Shown in pieces: positions 50,709 to 60,233 of a DNA stretch of 64,000 nt. This DNA comes from RHKX01 sp963745755. GTDB lineage: Bacteria; Actinomycetota; Thermoleophilia; Solirubrobacterales; 70-9. The notes under the pieces were generated by a model that saw nothing but the letters and a program-made list of their open reading frames with translations, was not told the DNA's origin and did no database searches. The position numbers and the translations under genes are program-made. Position 1 is the first letter of the stretch, and each line of letters starts with the position of its first letter. The stretch lies in contig CAVUYP010000001.1 of assembly GCA_963745755.1 (NCBI GenBank), forward strand, positions 248,001 through 312,000, read 5' to 3'.

Positions 50709-52836
50709 GTGAACTCGTCGAGCATCGACCGTCTGATCGAGTTTGTAACCGGCCCCCAACTGGTTTGGGGCGTGCTCTGGTTGGGACTCGTGCTGGTCAC
50801 GCTCACGCTGATGGCCTTGATGGTCACGCGCTGGGGCCAGTCGCGTCCGCTTGGAAAGTGCATGGCCCTGTCGCTGCTTACGCATGCTCTCTTGGCCACT
50901 TATGCCATGACGATCGAGATCGTTGGCGTCTCGCCGCAAGAGCCGCTGGTTCGCGCAACGATCGTCGATGAAGCGCCGCCGGCCCTGGAGCGTCCGCAGC
51001 CAGAGCAAGGCGAAACCGCGGGCGAGGCCGACGGGAAGCCTTGGGAGCGTATGCCGATCTCGACGCCGGCGCCGCACGATGCCATGCTCGACCGCCCGGA
51101 AATGCAGAATTCGCCTCTCAGCGACAGGGCGCCGACCGAGCATTCTCCGTTGTTGCCGGGCGAAATGCCCCAGGATGCCGTGGCGGAATCAGAAGCCGGC
51201 GCGTCCCCAGCCTGACGCTCTCAAAACAGACGCCTCGCTGGCTCGCGGCCTGGATGCGACCGATGCCGAATCGATCGAAGCGCCAGCCGCCATGCGACAA
51301 GAGGCGAAAGACGCCGGCCGTCGCCGAGGAAATGGGCCTCGAGCGCGCGGCCAGCAATCGCCTGACGCCGGCACTCTCCAAGCCGACGACCAGTTCCGGA
51401 TTGCCCGAGGCCTTAAAATCGGCGGCGCCTGAGTTGCCGCCGCTCGCCGAGATGCCGGCCAGCGTGACGCAAGCGGAAACGGCGCCGCGGTTAGCGAATG
51501 TTCCCGTGCGGACCGCGAGTCCTTTGGCGCCGGAGATGGAATCGCCGGCGGCCAGCCTAAAAGATAGGGAGCGGCGGATGAGCGGCGCCGCAGGTCTGAG
51601 TTCGATCGTCGGGCGAGGCGTCCAGCAAGATGCCGAAAGGCGGCTGAACGAAGCGCTCGCGCGTAGTCATGGCGGAATCGCGCCGCCGCGCTCGCTCCTC
51701 GTCGTACGGAAGCGGGCGAAGGCGAATTGCCGCCGATCTATCGCTTGCGGCGGGCGCCCAAGCGAGCGGAGATTGCCGAACGCCAGGGCGGATCGGCCAC
51801 TACCGAACAGGCCGTCAAGGCGGCCTTGAAATGGCTGGCCGAGCACCAACATACCGACGGCCGTTGGGACGCCAGCGTTCACGGCGCCGGGCGAGAGCTG
51901 AGAGTCGGCGGCCAGGACCGGAAAGGCGCCGGGGAAAAGTCCGATACGGGCGTGACCGGCCTGGCCTTGCTGGCATTCCTGGGCGCCGGCAACACGCATC
52001 TCGACGGCGAATACCGCGACACGGTGGCCCGCGGAGTCGCCTTCCTGCTCGATATCCAAGCCAGCAACGGCAACTTGGGCGGCGAGGCCGACCGATTCGC
52101 TTTCATGTACTGCCATGGCATGGCCACGTTGGCGCTGAGCGAAGTCTACGCAATGACCGGCGATGACCGTTTCCTGGAGCCCGTGCGAAGTGCGATCGAC
52201 TACACCTTGGCCGCGCAGCACCCGACGGGCGGCGGCTGGCGGTACGGCATCGGTGATCCGGCCGGCGACACCAGCCAACTCGGCTGGCAGTTGATGGCGC
52301 TGAAAAGCGCCGAACTGGCCGGCCTTGACGTGCCCGCCAAGGCTCGCCAGGGAATGATCCGGTTTCTCCAGTCGGTCGCATCCGGGCGACACGGCGGCTT
52401 GGCGAGTTATCGGGCTGGCGAGCGACCGACGGTCAGCATGACGGCCGAAGCCCTGGTTTGCCGCCAGTTTCTCGGATTGGCCCGCTCAAACCCGGCCAGC
52501 GACGAAGCAGGCAATTTCATTCTCACCCAGATGCCCGGCCGAGGGCAGCCGAATTTCTACTACTGGTACTATGCCACGCTCGGCATGTTCCAACTGCAAG
52601 GCGACCACTGGCGCCGCTGGAACGACGCCCTGGCCGGAACGCTGGTCGCCCGCCAGCAGACCGAAGGCTCGCTTGCCGGAAGCTGGGACGACGACGACGT
52701 CTGGGGCGGCCATGGCGGCCGGGTCTATACCACGGCGATGGGCGCCTTGTGCCTGGAAGTCTATTACCGCTTTCTGCCGCTCTACGTCCGCGCCTCCGCC
52801 TTGGACGACGGCAGCTCAGACGAGGACGGTAAGTAG
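50709..52836 (+). CDS. Membrane-anchored terpene-cyclase-fold protein (two frameshifts)
   Basis: The composite of about 709 residues begins at GTG 50709 (GAGG at 50698-50701). Two N-terminal helices (LVWGVLWLGLVLVTLTLMAL, GKCMALSLLTHALLATYAMT) anchor it. A long acidic/Pro-rich linker runs to about residue 330, with slips near 51195 and 51710. The C-terminal 370 residues are squalene-cyclase/prenyltransferase alpha-toroid repeats: AVKAALKWLAEHQHTDGRWD, TGVTGLALLAFLGAGNTHLD, GVAFLLDIQASNGNLGG, AIDYTLAAQHPTGGGWRYG, TVSMTAEALVCRQFLGLARS and GRVYTTAMGALCLEVYYRFL. The DxDD protonation motif of true squalene-hopene cyclases is not seen, so catalysis is doubtful. It sits directly behind exbD. Confidence 0.78.
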
Positions 52837-53056
52837 TTACGGCTATTGCGCATGCGCCGTTTCCTGAAATCCTCGCCATGGTGGAATTTGTTTGACACCG
52901 GCGCGCGTGCCGCGATACAATGTTCAAGTTAGGGAGCGGTCGGTGCGGCTTTCCAAGCGCCCGGGATCTTCCTGGCGCCTGCCTGTATCGAATCGAAGGC
53001 GGTCTGTTCGCCTTCGCCCGCCGGCTTCAGCACAACGTTTTCGCGAGCACACGGCC

Positions 53057-53266
53057 ATGTATCCCCTCTTTGCGATGTTCGGCGTCGGCCCCATGGAATT
53101 GGTCATCGTGGGCGGGATTGTCCTGTTGCTGTTTGGCAACCGATTGCCGAGCTTGATGCGGTCGCTGGGCCGGAGCGTGGTTGAGTTCAAGCAGGGCGTG
53201 CGCGAAATTGAAGACCACAAGGACGAAGAGCAGGAAGAGTCCCCTAAGGCTCCAACGAACTCGTAG
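53057..53266 (+). CDS. tatA: Twin-arginine translocase subunit TatA-like
   Basis: ATG 53057 (MYPLFAMFGVGPMELVIVGG). A 69-residue protein with the TatA form: short N-terminus, FGVGPMELVIVGGIVLLLFG helix ending in the FG hinge, then the amphipathic helix NRLPSLMRSLGRSVVEFKQG and an acidic tail. It is one of three adjacent TatA/E-type genes and the most diverged. TatA forms the pore of the Tat exporter; TatC is not in this window. Confidence 0.88.
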   Translation: MYPLFAMFGVGPMELVIVGGIVLLLFGNRLPSLMRSLGRSVVEFKQGVREIEDHKDEEQEESPKAPTNS

Positions 53267-53325
53267 TTTTCGATCTGACGGTTGATCGAAGAGAGTGCTT
53301 CCACCAGGAACGAGGTTGATCTTCG

Positions 53326-53481
53326 ATGTTCGGTTTGAATCCGATGGAAATGTTGATCGTGGGCGCCGTGGCGGTGCTGTTGTTCGGCAATAAGCTGCCC
53401 GGTGTGGCCCGTTCGCTCGGCAAAAGCATGACCGAGTTCAAGAAGGGATTGTCGGAAGTGCAGCAAGAGAGCGTGCAGTAG
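53326..53481 (+). CDS. tatA: Twin-arginine translocase subunit TatA-like, short copy
   Basis: ATG 53326 to TAG 53479-53481 gives only 51 residues: MFGLNPMEMLIVGAVAVLLF, GNKLPGVARSLGKSMTEFKK, GLSEVQQESVQ. It is a minimal TatA/E: one membrane helix, FG hinge and amphipathic helix, with almost no tail. The first 126 bases are nearly identical to the next gene, so this pair arose by recent tandem duplication. Confidence 0.88.
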   Translation: MFGLNPMEMLIVGAVAVLLFGNKLPGVARSLGKSMTEFKKGLSEVQQESVQ

Positions 53482-53626
53482 GTTGCGATGCAATGAAACG
53501 CGACGCATTCAAAGGCGACAACGGCAACCGCACTCGAGCGTGTGCGATTGTCGACGGTTTGCCGGCTTTTCGGCCAACTGGCGGCGGTAAATTGATTCTT
53601 CAGTAGAACTAGTGCGGGATATTGCC

Positions 53627-53917
53627 ATGTTCGGTTTGAATCCGATGGAATTGATGATCGTGGGCGCCGTGGCGGTGCTGTTGTTCGGCAACAAGCTGCC
53701 CAGCGTGGCCCGTTCGCTCGGTAAAAGCATGACCGAGTTCAAGAAAGGCATGACGGACCTTCATGAGGAAGTCCGCTCGGCCGGTTCTTCGAGCCCTGCC
53801 CAGGTTTCACGGTATCACGAAATCGACGATCGCGAAGAGGCCACGGCGCCCAAGTTCGAGCCGCCCGCGGCCGAACCGGTCGCTGAAGCTGCCTCCGAGA
53901 AGCCGGTCGAAGCCTGA
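53627..53917 (+). CDS. tatA: Twin-arginine translocase subunit TatA-like, long copy
   Basis: ATG 53627. 96 residues: the same core as the preceding copy (MFGLNPMELMIVGAVAVLLF, GNKLPSVARSLGKSMTEFKK) followed by a longer acidic Pro/Ala-rich tail (EVRSAGSSSPAQVSRYHEID, PPAAEPVAEAASEKPVEA). The core is close to the 51-residue copy at DNA level, and the difference lies in the tail. The three copies may have divided TatA and TatB/E roles, which is inference. Confidence 0.9.
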   Translation: MFGLNPMELMIVGAVAVLLFGNKLPSVARSLGKSMTEFKKGMTDLHEEVRSAGSSSPAQVSRYHEIDDREEATAPKFEPPAAEPVAEAASEKPVEA

Positions 53918-54026
53918 GTGATCCGGTTTCATTTCGCCTGAAATTCTTCCGCGATGGTCTTTCGCGCCATCGACGGGCGGAGGGATTTGTCCTATATTTG
54001 GGCGGCTGTCTCCGGCAGCCACTCTT

Positions 54027-54100
54027 GGGCGGCTAGCTCAGTTGGTTAGAGCGCTATCCTCACACGGTAGAAGTCACAGGTTCGAGTCCTGTGCCGCCCA
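54027..54100 (+). tRNA. tRNA-Val (CAC)
   Basis: A 74-base cloverleaf: acceptor GGGCGGC/GCCGCCC, D-arm AGCTCAGTTGGTTAGAGC, anticodon stem CTATC/GGTAG with loop CTCACAC (anticodon CAC), T-arm ACAGGTTCGAGTCCTGT. CCA is not encoded. It stands at the left edge of the accessory region and next to an integrase remnant, so it may have served as an attachment site. Confidence 0.9.
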
Positions 54101-54219
54101 CTACCCCCGCATTGAACGCCGTGCAAACCGCGAGAAATACCCGCATTTTCACGACGTTTTTCGCATTCGGCCTCTGCTTACCTTGCCCACGTTTGCGTCG
54201 CCTTCCGCGCGATACTGCG

Positions 54220-54356
54220 AGCAACGAGTGTGCGCGATCAACCCTCGCCCGGCCCAAATCCTCTTCGGTGATGCGCAAGTCATGGCGGGCCGCTACGGTC
54301 GTCGAGTTGCCGACCCACTGACAAACCACGTGGCCGAGGAAGTGTTCGGGCGCACT
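54220..54356 (-). pseudogene. C-terminal remnant of a tyrosine recombinase
   Basis: The minus strand after TGA 54357-54359 reads APEHFLGHVVCQWVGNSTTV and AARHDLRITEEDLGRARVD. This corresponds to the C-terminal part of planctomycete tyrosine integrases, where the form is H-VV-x-W-x-GNS-x-x-VA-x-x-HYLQVTEEDF. The catalytic Tyr position is Asp here (RHDLR instead of HYLQ), and the rest of the gene is missing. It points towards the tRNA-Val gene, the usual placement of an integrase beside its attachment site. Confidence 0.55.
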
Positions 54357-54425
54357 TCAGTATCACCGCGCGGTGCGCGACACAGACTGCGATCCCATCG
54401 CATAATCTGGGCGTTCAATGGGCGC

Positions 54426-55200
54426 CTAGCGGACCTCGTAGGCGGATGGCGAAGGAAATCGCTCCGCAAGAAACCTTACCAGGTCATCGTTCCATCCGGT
54501 GTCGTCACAGTTCAGGTATCTCTTCCCCTCGCACTGCCGTGCGATCGTTTCGTAGTCGGTCGGCTGATAAAAGCCGGCCTTGGTTTTCATCTCGCTCAGG
54601 AACTCCAAATCCGCCCGAGCATGCTTTAAATGCGTGGTTCTGAATGGTCGTATATGCGATCGGGCCGTAGAACGGATCTTCCGTGATGAAATCGCGAAAA
54701 CGGCAGTAGGCCTCCAGCACCCGGGCCTTCGTCAAATAGGTGGGCACGTGCGTCTCAAAATTGTAGACGGGATAGTCAAAGCGTTTCAACAAGTCATACG
54801 TTCGCCACAGCGAGTCTTTCCATAGTCCCCGGCCTCGGACACGGATGTCGTCCAGATTCTCAAGTACGCGGTCCTTGCAAATCTCGCTTTCAGGGACGAA
54901 ATCGAGCAGAAAATAGTCGTCGCAGAACGACAGATATTCGTGGTCCAGCTCGGGAATCAGCGAGGCGAAGAAGTTGAGCAGGAAGAAGTTCCGCAACGGC
55001 AAGCGGAAATTGGAGATTCCGGCAGTATATTCGTGAGGCACGTGCTCAATGATTGCCTTGTCGACCGACAGGAAATGAGGACGGTCGCCGAACACCCACA
55101 CTTTGCGGATGTACGGCAGATGCCGCCTCACGCTACGGAGCGAGAATCGCAATTCCAGGTCCTGCGTCGCGCTGTGCTTGAAAATATAGACGATGTCCAT
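54426..55200 (-). CDS. Stealth-like sugar-phosphate transferase or glycosyltransferase (one frameshift)
   Basis: From ATG 55200: MDIVYIFKHSATQDLELRFS, LRSVRRHLPYIRKVWVFGDR and PHFLSVDKAIIEHVPHEY match conserved region 1 of Stealth proteins (DxVY start, LRxSLRS, the W(V)FGD segment). YLSFCDDYFLLDFVPESEI resembles the DD-x-F region 2. After a slip near 54605 the C-terminus FLSEMKTKAGFYQPTDYETI and GWNDDLVRFLAERFPSPSAY ends at 54426. Stealth proteins transfer hexose-1-phosphate or act as GTs in capsule and teichoic-acid synthesis. The protein is short (about 258 residues) and the match is from memory, so substrate is open. It is downstream of the fusion gene in the same direction. Confidence 0.55.
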
Positions 55201-55351
55201 GCTGGTCTTCTCTTGTCACTCGCCCTTGCCTGCCGCTTCGCTCATGAACCGCCCCGTCGGCTTAAGCCGTGGGAGGTCGGAATATCGAGGCGAGGCTGCG
55301 ACGAACTCTTGCCCGACGAAATCCACGTACTGAAATGAAAACGAAAAAGGT

Positions 55352-57619
55352 TCATTTCGCAGGCAGCAGTGCAGCGACTTTCGACTGCTGAGAAAATAAC
55401 CGAAAGGCGGTCCCGTGAACGCCCAACACTTCACCCAGCTCTTTAGCGGCGTCAATCGCGGCAACGCGCACGCTCTCCCAGTTCCAATCATCACCGATCA
55501 GCACCGCTGAGGGGAATAGCCGCCGAATTTCAAAGATGTCCGCTTTTACGGCGTCGTAAGAATGGTCAGCGTCGAGATAGACCAAGTCAGGCTCCAGCCC
55601 GTGGCGGGCGATTTCCTCCAGGCCCTCGCGAGTCGCCATTCTCACCGGCAGGATGCGGTCGCGAAACGACCAGCAACGCGACAAGAAGGCCTCGTAAAGC
55701 ACGGGCAGCAAGGAGGCCAGCTCGGGTTTCCGCTGATGTTCCGGGCTGCCTTGCCAATGGTCGACTGCGATGACGTGTGCGTGAGGCGCTGCGCCGGCGA
55801 TGAAACGGGTGGATAAGCCCAGCCACGAACCAAGCTCGATTACCAATTTCGTACGCTCATTGAGCGAGGCTTTCAACAACGCCTGCGTAGATTCAGACAG
55901 CCAGCCGTGCTGTTCGTTAGGCGGCACGGCGGGCCTTTCGGCAGGCCAAGGATGCGCCGCCCACAAGTTGCGGAGCTGTTCAGGTTTTTCCAGCGGAGGG
56001 TCCGCGACCGCTGTGGCCGGCGGAGCCGACGAATTCTGCGGTTCCTTCGTGTTGCTCGACGTGAGCTGCAGGTTGTACGTTGCGAAACGCTGCGTCTGAG
56101 CGCCGGCGTCCTCCCAACTGAAAGCATACGAGCCGATGTGCCTTAATCGAACCGTCGTGTCGGCCCAGATCAGGTAGCCGCACTGCCGTGCGCGCTCTGA
56201 AAATGCATAGTCCTCCGCCAGATACCAGTGACCGCCGGGTTCCGGATGCAACAGCGGCATAAAATAGGGAACGACTGTCCGACCAAAGCGCTCGTTGCAA
56301 TTCGGCAAACCAAGTTCCTGCTGCAAATCGATAAATACCTGACGCCGCACCAGGAGAAAGCCTGTCGCTGCATAGAGCAGTTCCTCCAGTCCGCCGCCGG
56401 CGCCGAAGACGATGTTCTTGACGCCGGGCATGACATGGCATGACAAGGCGCGTTTCCCTTTTTTCGGGTAAATACCGCATATGATCGGCAGTTGGTGCGA
56501 CCTTAACCGCTCGACGTCCTCCGGCCGAAATGCCACATCCGAGTCGACCCACATTAATTCCTCGAAGCCGTCCCTCAAGGCGTCAGTCGCCATCTGATTT
56601 CGCGCCTGGTCAATCGCTGCATAACCTCGCACACGACGGACTGTATAGCCTCGTGCCTCCAGCTTCCGTAGCGAGTCGTCGCACTCTGGCTCGATGTGAC
56701 CGCCCACGGGCGTCAGAATCACGCATTTCTTCGGGTCGAGGGCGCCGTTCAGCGCAGCGATCGGCTGGGACGGCCGGGGAGTGGAACGGTCTAACCGATA
56801 ACCGAGTCGTTCAGCCAACGGCCCGACTTCGCGTTCGAGAATGGCCGCCTGATTTTCCGGAATTTCGGCAACCGGCCGAGGGCCGCCGTCGCTGGGATTG
56901 ATCTCCGCACTTTCCCTCGACAACTCGAAGCCCAGGTAGTGCTCGATCGCCTCCAGCGCGCCGCTGCGCAAATCTTCGTAGCGAACGAGCAGGCCCTCCA
57001 AACGTTCGGCATTTTGCAGAAACCCGGTCACGAGTTCGCTCCAGTGCGAACCGAAGACGCTCGCCGTAAGCGGGCGGCCAGGCCAGGTGTGATACCATTT
57101 CCACCCCGCGTTAAGTCGCGCGGCATATGATCGATACGCGTCGTAGGGGCTTCGATACAAGAACAGGAGCTTTGCGCGGGGAAAGAGCCACTTGAGATAG
57201 CAGGCGTGATCCGCCGTAAGCCGGACCTCCTTCAAGCCCCAGTTTGCGGCCCCTACCCGCCGAGCCGGTTCGGCGAATAAAGTTTCAAAGAAGCGCAAAT
57301 GTGCGTCGAAGAATTGCGCCGGTTCGGGATAGAGGTTCGCCACGAACCGTCGACTCAGTGAGGCGGGTTCTTCTCCACGATAAAAGAAGTGCGGCTCCGG
57401 CCATGCGTGCGTGAAGCTGCGCAGAGACCCGGCTAGCGAATCAATCAACCCGCTGTGACCGTAAGGCTCTCCCCAGATAAAACAATGCGGCATCAGCAAG
57501 CGTTGCAGCAACGTCGAACCGCTGCGCCAACCGGCGGACAAAATGAACACCGGCGTTTCCCGACTGGGACTGATTAAGCCAGGCCAGCGACTTTTGAATC
57601 GCTTCAATTCCGCTGGCAA
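55352..57619 (-). CDS. Sulfotransferase-glycosyltransferase-methyltransferase fusion protein
   Basis: One open frame of 755 residues. Domain 1 (about 20-265) is a PAPS sulfotransferase: 5'-phosphosulfate loop FILSAGWRSGSTLLQRLLMP and 3'-phosphate motif LLFLYRSPYDAYRSYAAR. Domain 2 (about 290-530) is a GT-A-like glycosyltransferase: KKCVILTPVGGHIEPECDDS, AIDQARNQMATDALRDG, LMWVDSDVAFRPEDVERL (DxD) and YLAEDYAFSERARQCGYLIW. Domain 3 (about 575-750) is a class I methyltransferase: LVIELGSWLGLSTRFIAGAA, HVIAVDHWQGSPEHQ, LVYLDADHSYDAVKADIFEI and LIGDDWNWE. The TTG start at 57619 is uncertain; a TTG at 57647 behind AGGGGGAG could be real if a frameshift lies near 57560. Likely role: decoration of an extracellular glycan. 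Confidence 0.8.
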   Translation of the reverse strand: MPAELKRFKSRWPGLISPSRETPVFILSAGWRSGSTLLQRLLMPHCFIWGEPYGHSGLIDSLAGSLRSFTHAWPEPHFFYRGEEPASLSRRFVANLYPEPAQFFDAHLRFFETLFAEPARRVGAANWGLKEVRLTADHACYLKWLFPRAKLLFLYRSPYDAYRSYAARLNAGWKWYHTWPGRPLTASVFGSHWSELVTGFLQNAERLEGLLVRYEDLRSGALEAIEHYLGFELSRESAEINPSDGGPRPVAEIPENQAAILEREVGPLAERLGYRLDRSTPRPSQPIAALNGALDPKKCVILTPVGGHIEPECDDSLRKLEARGYTVRRVRGYAAIDQARNQMATDALRDGFEELMWVDSDVAFRPEDVERLRSHQLPIICGIYPKKGKRALSCHVMPGVKNIVFGAGGGLEELLYAATGFLLVRRQVFIDLQQELGLPNCNERFGRTVVPYFMPLLHPEPGGHWYLAEDYAFSERARQCGYLIWADTTVRLRHIGSYAFSWEDAGAQTQRFATYNLQLTSSNTKEPQNSSAPPATAVADPPLEKPEQLRNLWAAHPWPAERPAVPPNEQHGWLSESTQALLKASLNERTKLVIELGSWLGLSTRFIAGAAPHAHVIAVDHWQGSPEHQRKPELASLLPVLYEAFLSRCWSFRDRILPVRMATREGLEEIARHGLEPDLVYLDADHSYDAVKADIFEIRRLFPSAVLIGDDWNWESVRVAAIDAAKELGEVLGVHGTAFRLFSQQSKVAALLPAK

Positions 57620-57659
57620 TTGTCGGCTGAGAAGTGGAATCGCCCAACTTGGCTCCCCC

Positions 57660-58309
57660 TAAATACGGCGCCGATGCGCAATGAACGCGAAAAGATTACG
57701 TTGTTACGCGGATTCGCTCAAAATGCAACACGTCACAATATTTCCAGCCCACATCATCCTGTGCAGCAACGTACACGGCATTTGCACGCCAGCGGCTAGC
57801 AGAGGAAAACGCGAGATGCACGCACTTTATACTTTTCTAATAAAAATGTGCTTGCAATGCGACTTCAGCTCGTTACATAACACCACGATGGTCGGCGGGC
57901 TTCGCTCGTAGACGTCTCGATTGAGTCGACGCAGCCAGGCAAAGCCTGACGCGACGACTTCAGAGCAATGGTCACCTTGCTAGGTGAAGGGTTGGATCGG
58001 TAACTCGGGCGTCCGGTTCAGGGAGCAGTTTTCAAGACAGCTTTTGCTCTCTCTAGCGGCAAAGCATCTGGAAGGAGTCGCCATACGGCAAGGCATGCGC
58101 ATCGCTTCGCAGCCGAAGCGACGGCTATGCCTTTGCTTGGGCATTCTTGACAGCGGCGGCAGTTAAACTTCCGCCTCTGCCACTTGTTTTTTTCTTAGAT
58201 CGACAAGCGTTCTCGAGCGACCTTAATCGCTGGGGTGTACGAAACCTGTACGCACTTGCGCTCGGCTCTCGCGCTGCGCGTGTTTACGCTCGCGGTGCGC
58301 AGATCGAGC
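57660..58309. other. Non-coding, lower-GC stretch at the edge of the element
   Basis: About 650 bases with no convincing gene. The first 250 bases are distinctly AT-richer than the rest of the window. Short complementary arms occur, but nothing I can name. It separates the planctomycete-type genes from the element remnant and may contain the junction. Confidence 0.45.
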
Positions 58310-59540
58310 GCCTCTAGTAAGGGGACAGCGACATGTCTTTCGGCGGAAAGAGGCGTAAATCAGCGGGAGCAAGACGGCAACGAGCTCGGCAACAAGCTGA
58401 CCGGGAAGTCCGAAGGCGCGTGACAGGCAGGATCTTCGCGCTCTCATCAATGCCGGCTATCGGCGGGGCGCGAAGGCCTATCGATGCGTCGGCGACGGCT
58501 CTCGGCAAGAGGTTCGAGACTTCCCGGTTTTCGGAGCTAAGGCGCTCGCCGGTATTGGCGAATACCCGTACACCATCTGGCGATCGATCGATCCCGATTC
58601 GCCTACGCCGCCGCAGCCGCTCAGAGCAGGTAGCCCGAGGGCGATACCGGACAACTGAAGAATGAAGCCGAACCGATCCGCGGGATGCTCGAGGCTTGGG
58701 CGCCCGGCGCTGTGGAGGGGCTGCGCGCCAGCGAACCCGAGCTACCCGATGAACTTGATGATCGCGCCCAGGACGGTGCAGAGCCGCTGCTGGCGATCGC
58801 TGCACATGCCGGCAACGGATGGCCGGAACGTGCACGCGCTGCGCTGATCGAAGCTACATGCCGGCCGGCCGGACGAGGCCGATTCTCTCGGCGTCCAATT
58901 GCTTGCCGACATACAACGTTCATTTCGAGGCCGGGACCGACTACCGACGGCAGGTCTGCTCGAGGAGTTGAACGGCCTCGAGGAGTCCCCTTGGGGGTCT
59001 TGGAGTAGGGGCGCCAGCCTAAACGCTCGGGGATTGGCCAAGATCCTCGCGCCTTATGGCATTCGGAGCAGGGTGATCCGGGTTGAGGGTGGGACCGCGC
59101 GGGGGTACCGACGAGAGCACTTCATCGACCCTTGGAACCGCTATCTCCCCCCGGAGGCACCCGCTAGACGTAACAAGCGTAACAACGGCTTAGACAAGCC
59201 AGAAACGGGCTCTTCAGAAGCGAAACAAGAGCCTGCCGTGTTACGGACCGAAAACGTCCGTAAACCGCATGAACAAGCCAGAGTTACGGTTGTTACGGAT
59301 GAAGGGCGTGGAGAAGGGGCGGCGAGCGCGAAACTAACAGCTGCATTGGACCGGGTGAGCGCTCTCTACGAGCGCGTCCCCGCGGATCGCCGGCCCGAGA
59401 TAGCCGGCGAGCCTTGGAACTCACTTGAAGCTGAGATTGACGATGCGCTAGCCGCCGGCGATGAAGAGGCCGCCATGCGTGCCGTTTTTTCATGGCAGGC
59501 GCACGCCGAGGCGACGTTGACGAAGGCGGTTGCCGCGTGA
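58310..59540 (+). pseudogene. 5'-truncated DUF3631 DNA primase/helicase-like gene of an integrative element
   Basis: The match starts near 58313 at the position of the Walker B-like DESDAAFGG (here GDSDMSFGG) and continues with slips: EQDGNELGNKLTG, RALINAGYRRGAKAYRCVGD, QEVRDFPVFGAKALAGIGEY, RSIPIRLRRRSRSEQV, GMLEAWAPGAVEGLRASEPE, LPDELDDRAQDGAEPLLAIA, LLEELNGLEESPWGSW and LNARGLAKILAPYGIRSRVI, to the stop at 59540. This is the C-terminal two thirds of DUF3631 proteins, in the form common in actinobacterial integrative elements. The Walker A half is absent upstream. It is probably inactive, or truncated by the junction near 58.3 kb. Confidence 0.65.
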
Positions 59541-59883
59541 GCGATCCGGACCCGATCACCCTCTAGCGGAAACCGTCGAGGCAATCATCGACGGCTTGGC
59601 CGATCGCCTATCCGGCTGCCAGTCGCCGGCCAGCCTGATCGACGTGTCCGAGGCTGCCCGGCGCCTTGGAGTCGGTCGCGATTGGGTCTATCAGCATTCC
59701 GACGAACTTGGGGCTGTACGCCTCGGGAGCGGACCAAAAGCACCCCTGCGCTTCGACCCCGAGCGGGTTGCGGAAGCCGTGGCGGCTCAGGCCGGGCCAC
59801 CTAGGCCCGCGCCGGCGCCGCGACGCCGCTACGTGCCGCGCCCCGCCGTGGAGTTGCTTCCGGTTGGCAGGAACAGCGAATGA
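59537..59883 (+). CDS. Helix-turn-helix (excisionase-like) protein
   Basis: GTG 59537 overlaps the stop of the DUF3631 gene (GTGA); one indel near 59555 restores MSDPDP to HPLAETVEAIIDGLADRLSG. The core ASLIDVSEAARRLGVGRDWV, YQHSDELGAVRLGSGPKAPL and RFDPERVAEAVAA is a MerR/Xis-type winged HTH, typical of small DNA-binding proteins encoded between replication and integrase genes in actinobacterial elements. The Pro/Arg-rich tail ends at 59883. Confidence 0.65.
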
Positions 59884-59989
59884 ACTGCGCCGGCCAGCGA
59901 CAACAGCACGGAACAGCCGGATCGAGCCGAGGAATCGCCTTGTGCCTCGGCTCGGTTCCGGTTTCTCAACCGAACAAGAGGAGTCCGCA

Positions 59990-60154
59990 ATGAGCGAAAC
60001 AGAAAGACAGATTCCACACCGATTCAAGGCCGTGGAGGAGCTAACGGTCGCCGAACACCTCGAGCGCCGGCGGACCGGCAAGTTGCCCGAGACAGCCGAG
60101 TATCGCTCACCGCCGCGACGTGCTCGAGCGCCATGGCCTCAGCGACAGCGATGA
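59990..60154 (+). CDS. Small element-encoded protein
   Basis: ATG 59990 after AAGAGGAG (59976-59983): MSETERQIPHRFKAVEELTV, AEHLERRRTGKLPETAEYRS, then a basic end that may be altered by an indel near 60110. I do not recognise a family. The strong ribosome binding site supports translation. Confidence 0.5.
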   Translation: MSETERQIPHRFKAVEELTVAEHLERRRTGKLPETAEYRSPPRRARAPWPQRQR

Positions 60155-60233
60155 GGAGCCCGCGCTCTCGAGGACATGACCCCCGCCGACCCATGCTCGC
60201 CGCAAGTACGGCGACTGACCGAAGGAGCAAACC

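Noticed and set aside
54060..54329. 89-residue minus-strand frame ending in GGTGLEPVTSTV over the tRNA-Val
   Set aside because: The C-terminal part is the translated complement of the tRNA, a common annotation artefact; only its N-terminal part resembles an integrase.
58235..58423. Separate small ORF at the start of the DUF3631 region
   Set aside because: Part of it (EQDGNELGNKLTG) is a frameshifted piece of the DUF3631 protein, not an independent gene.
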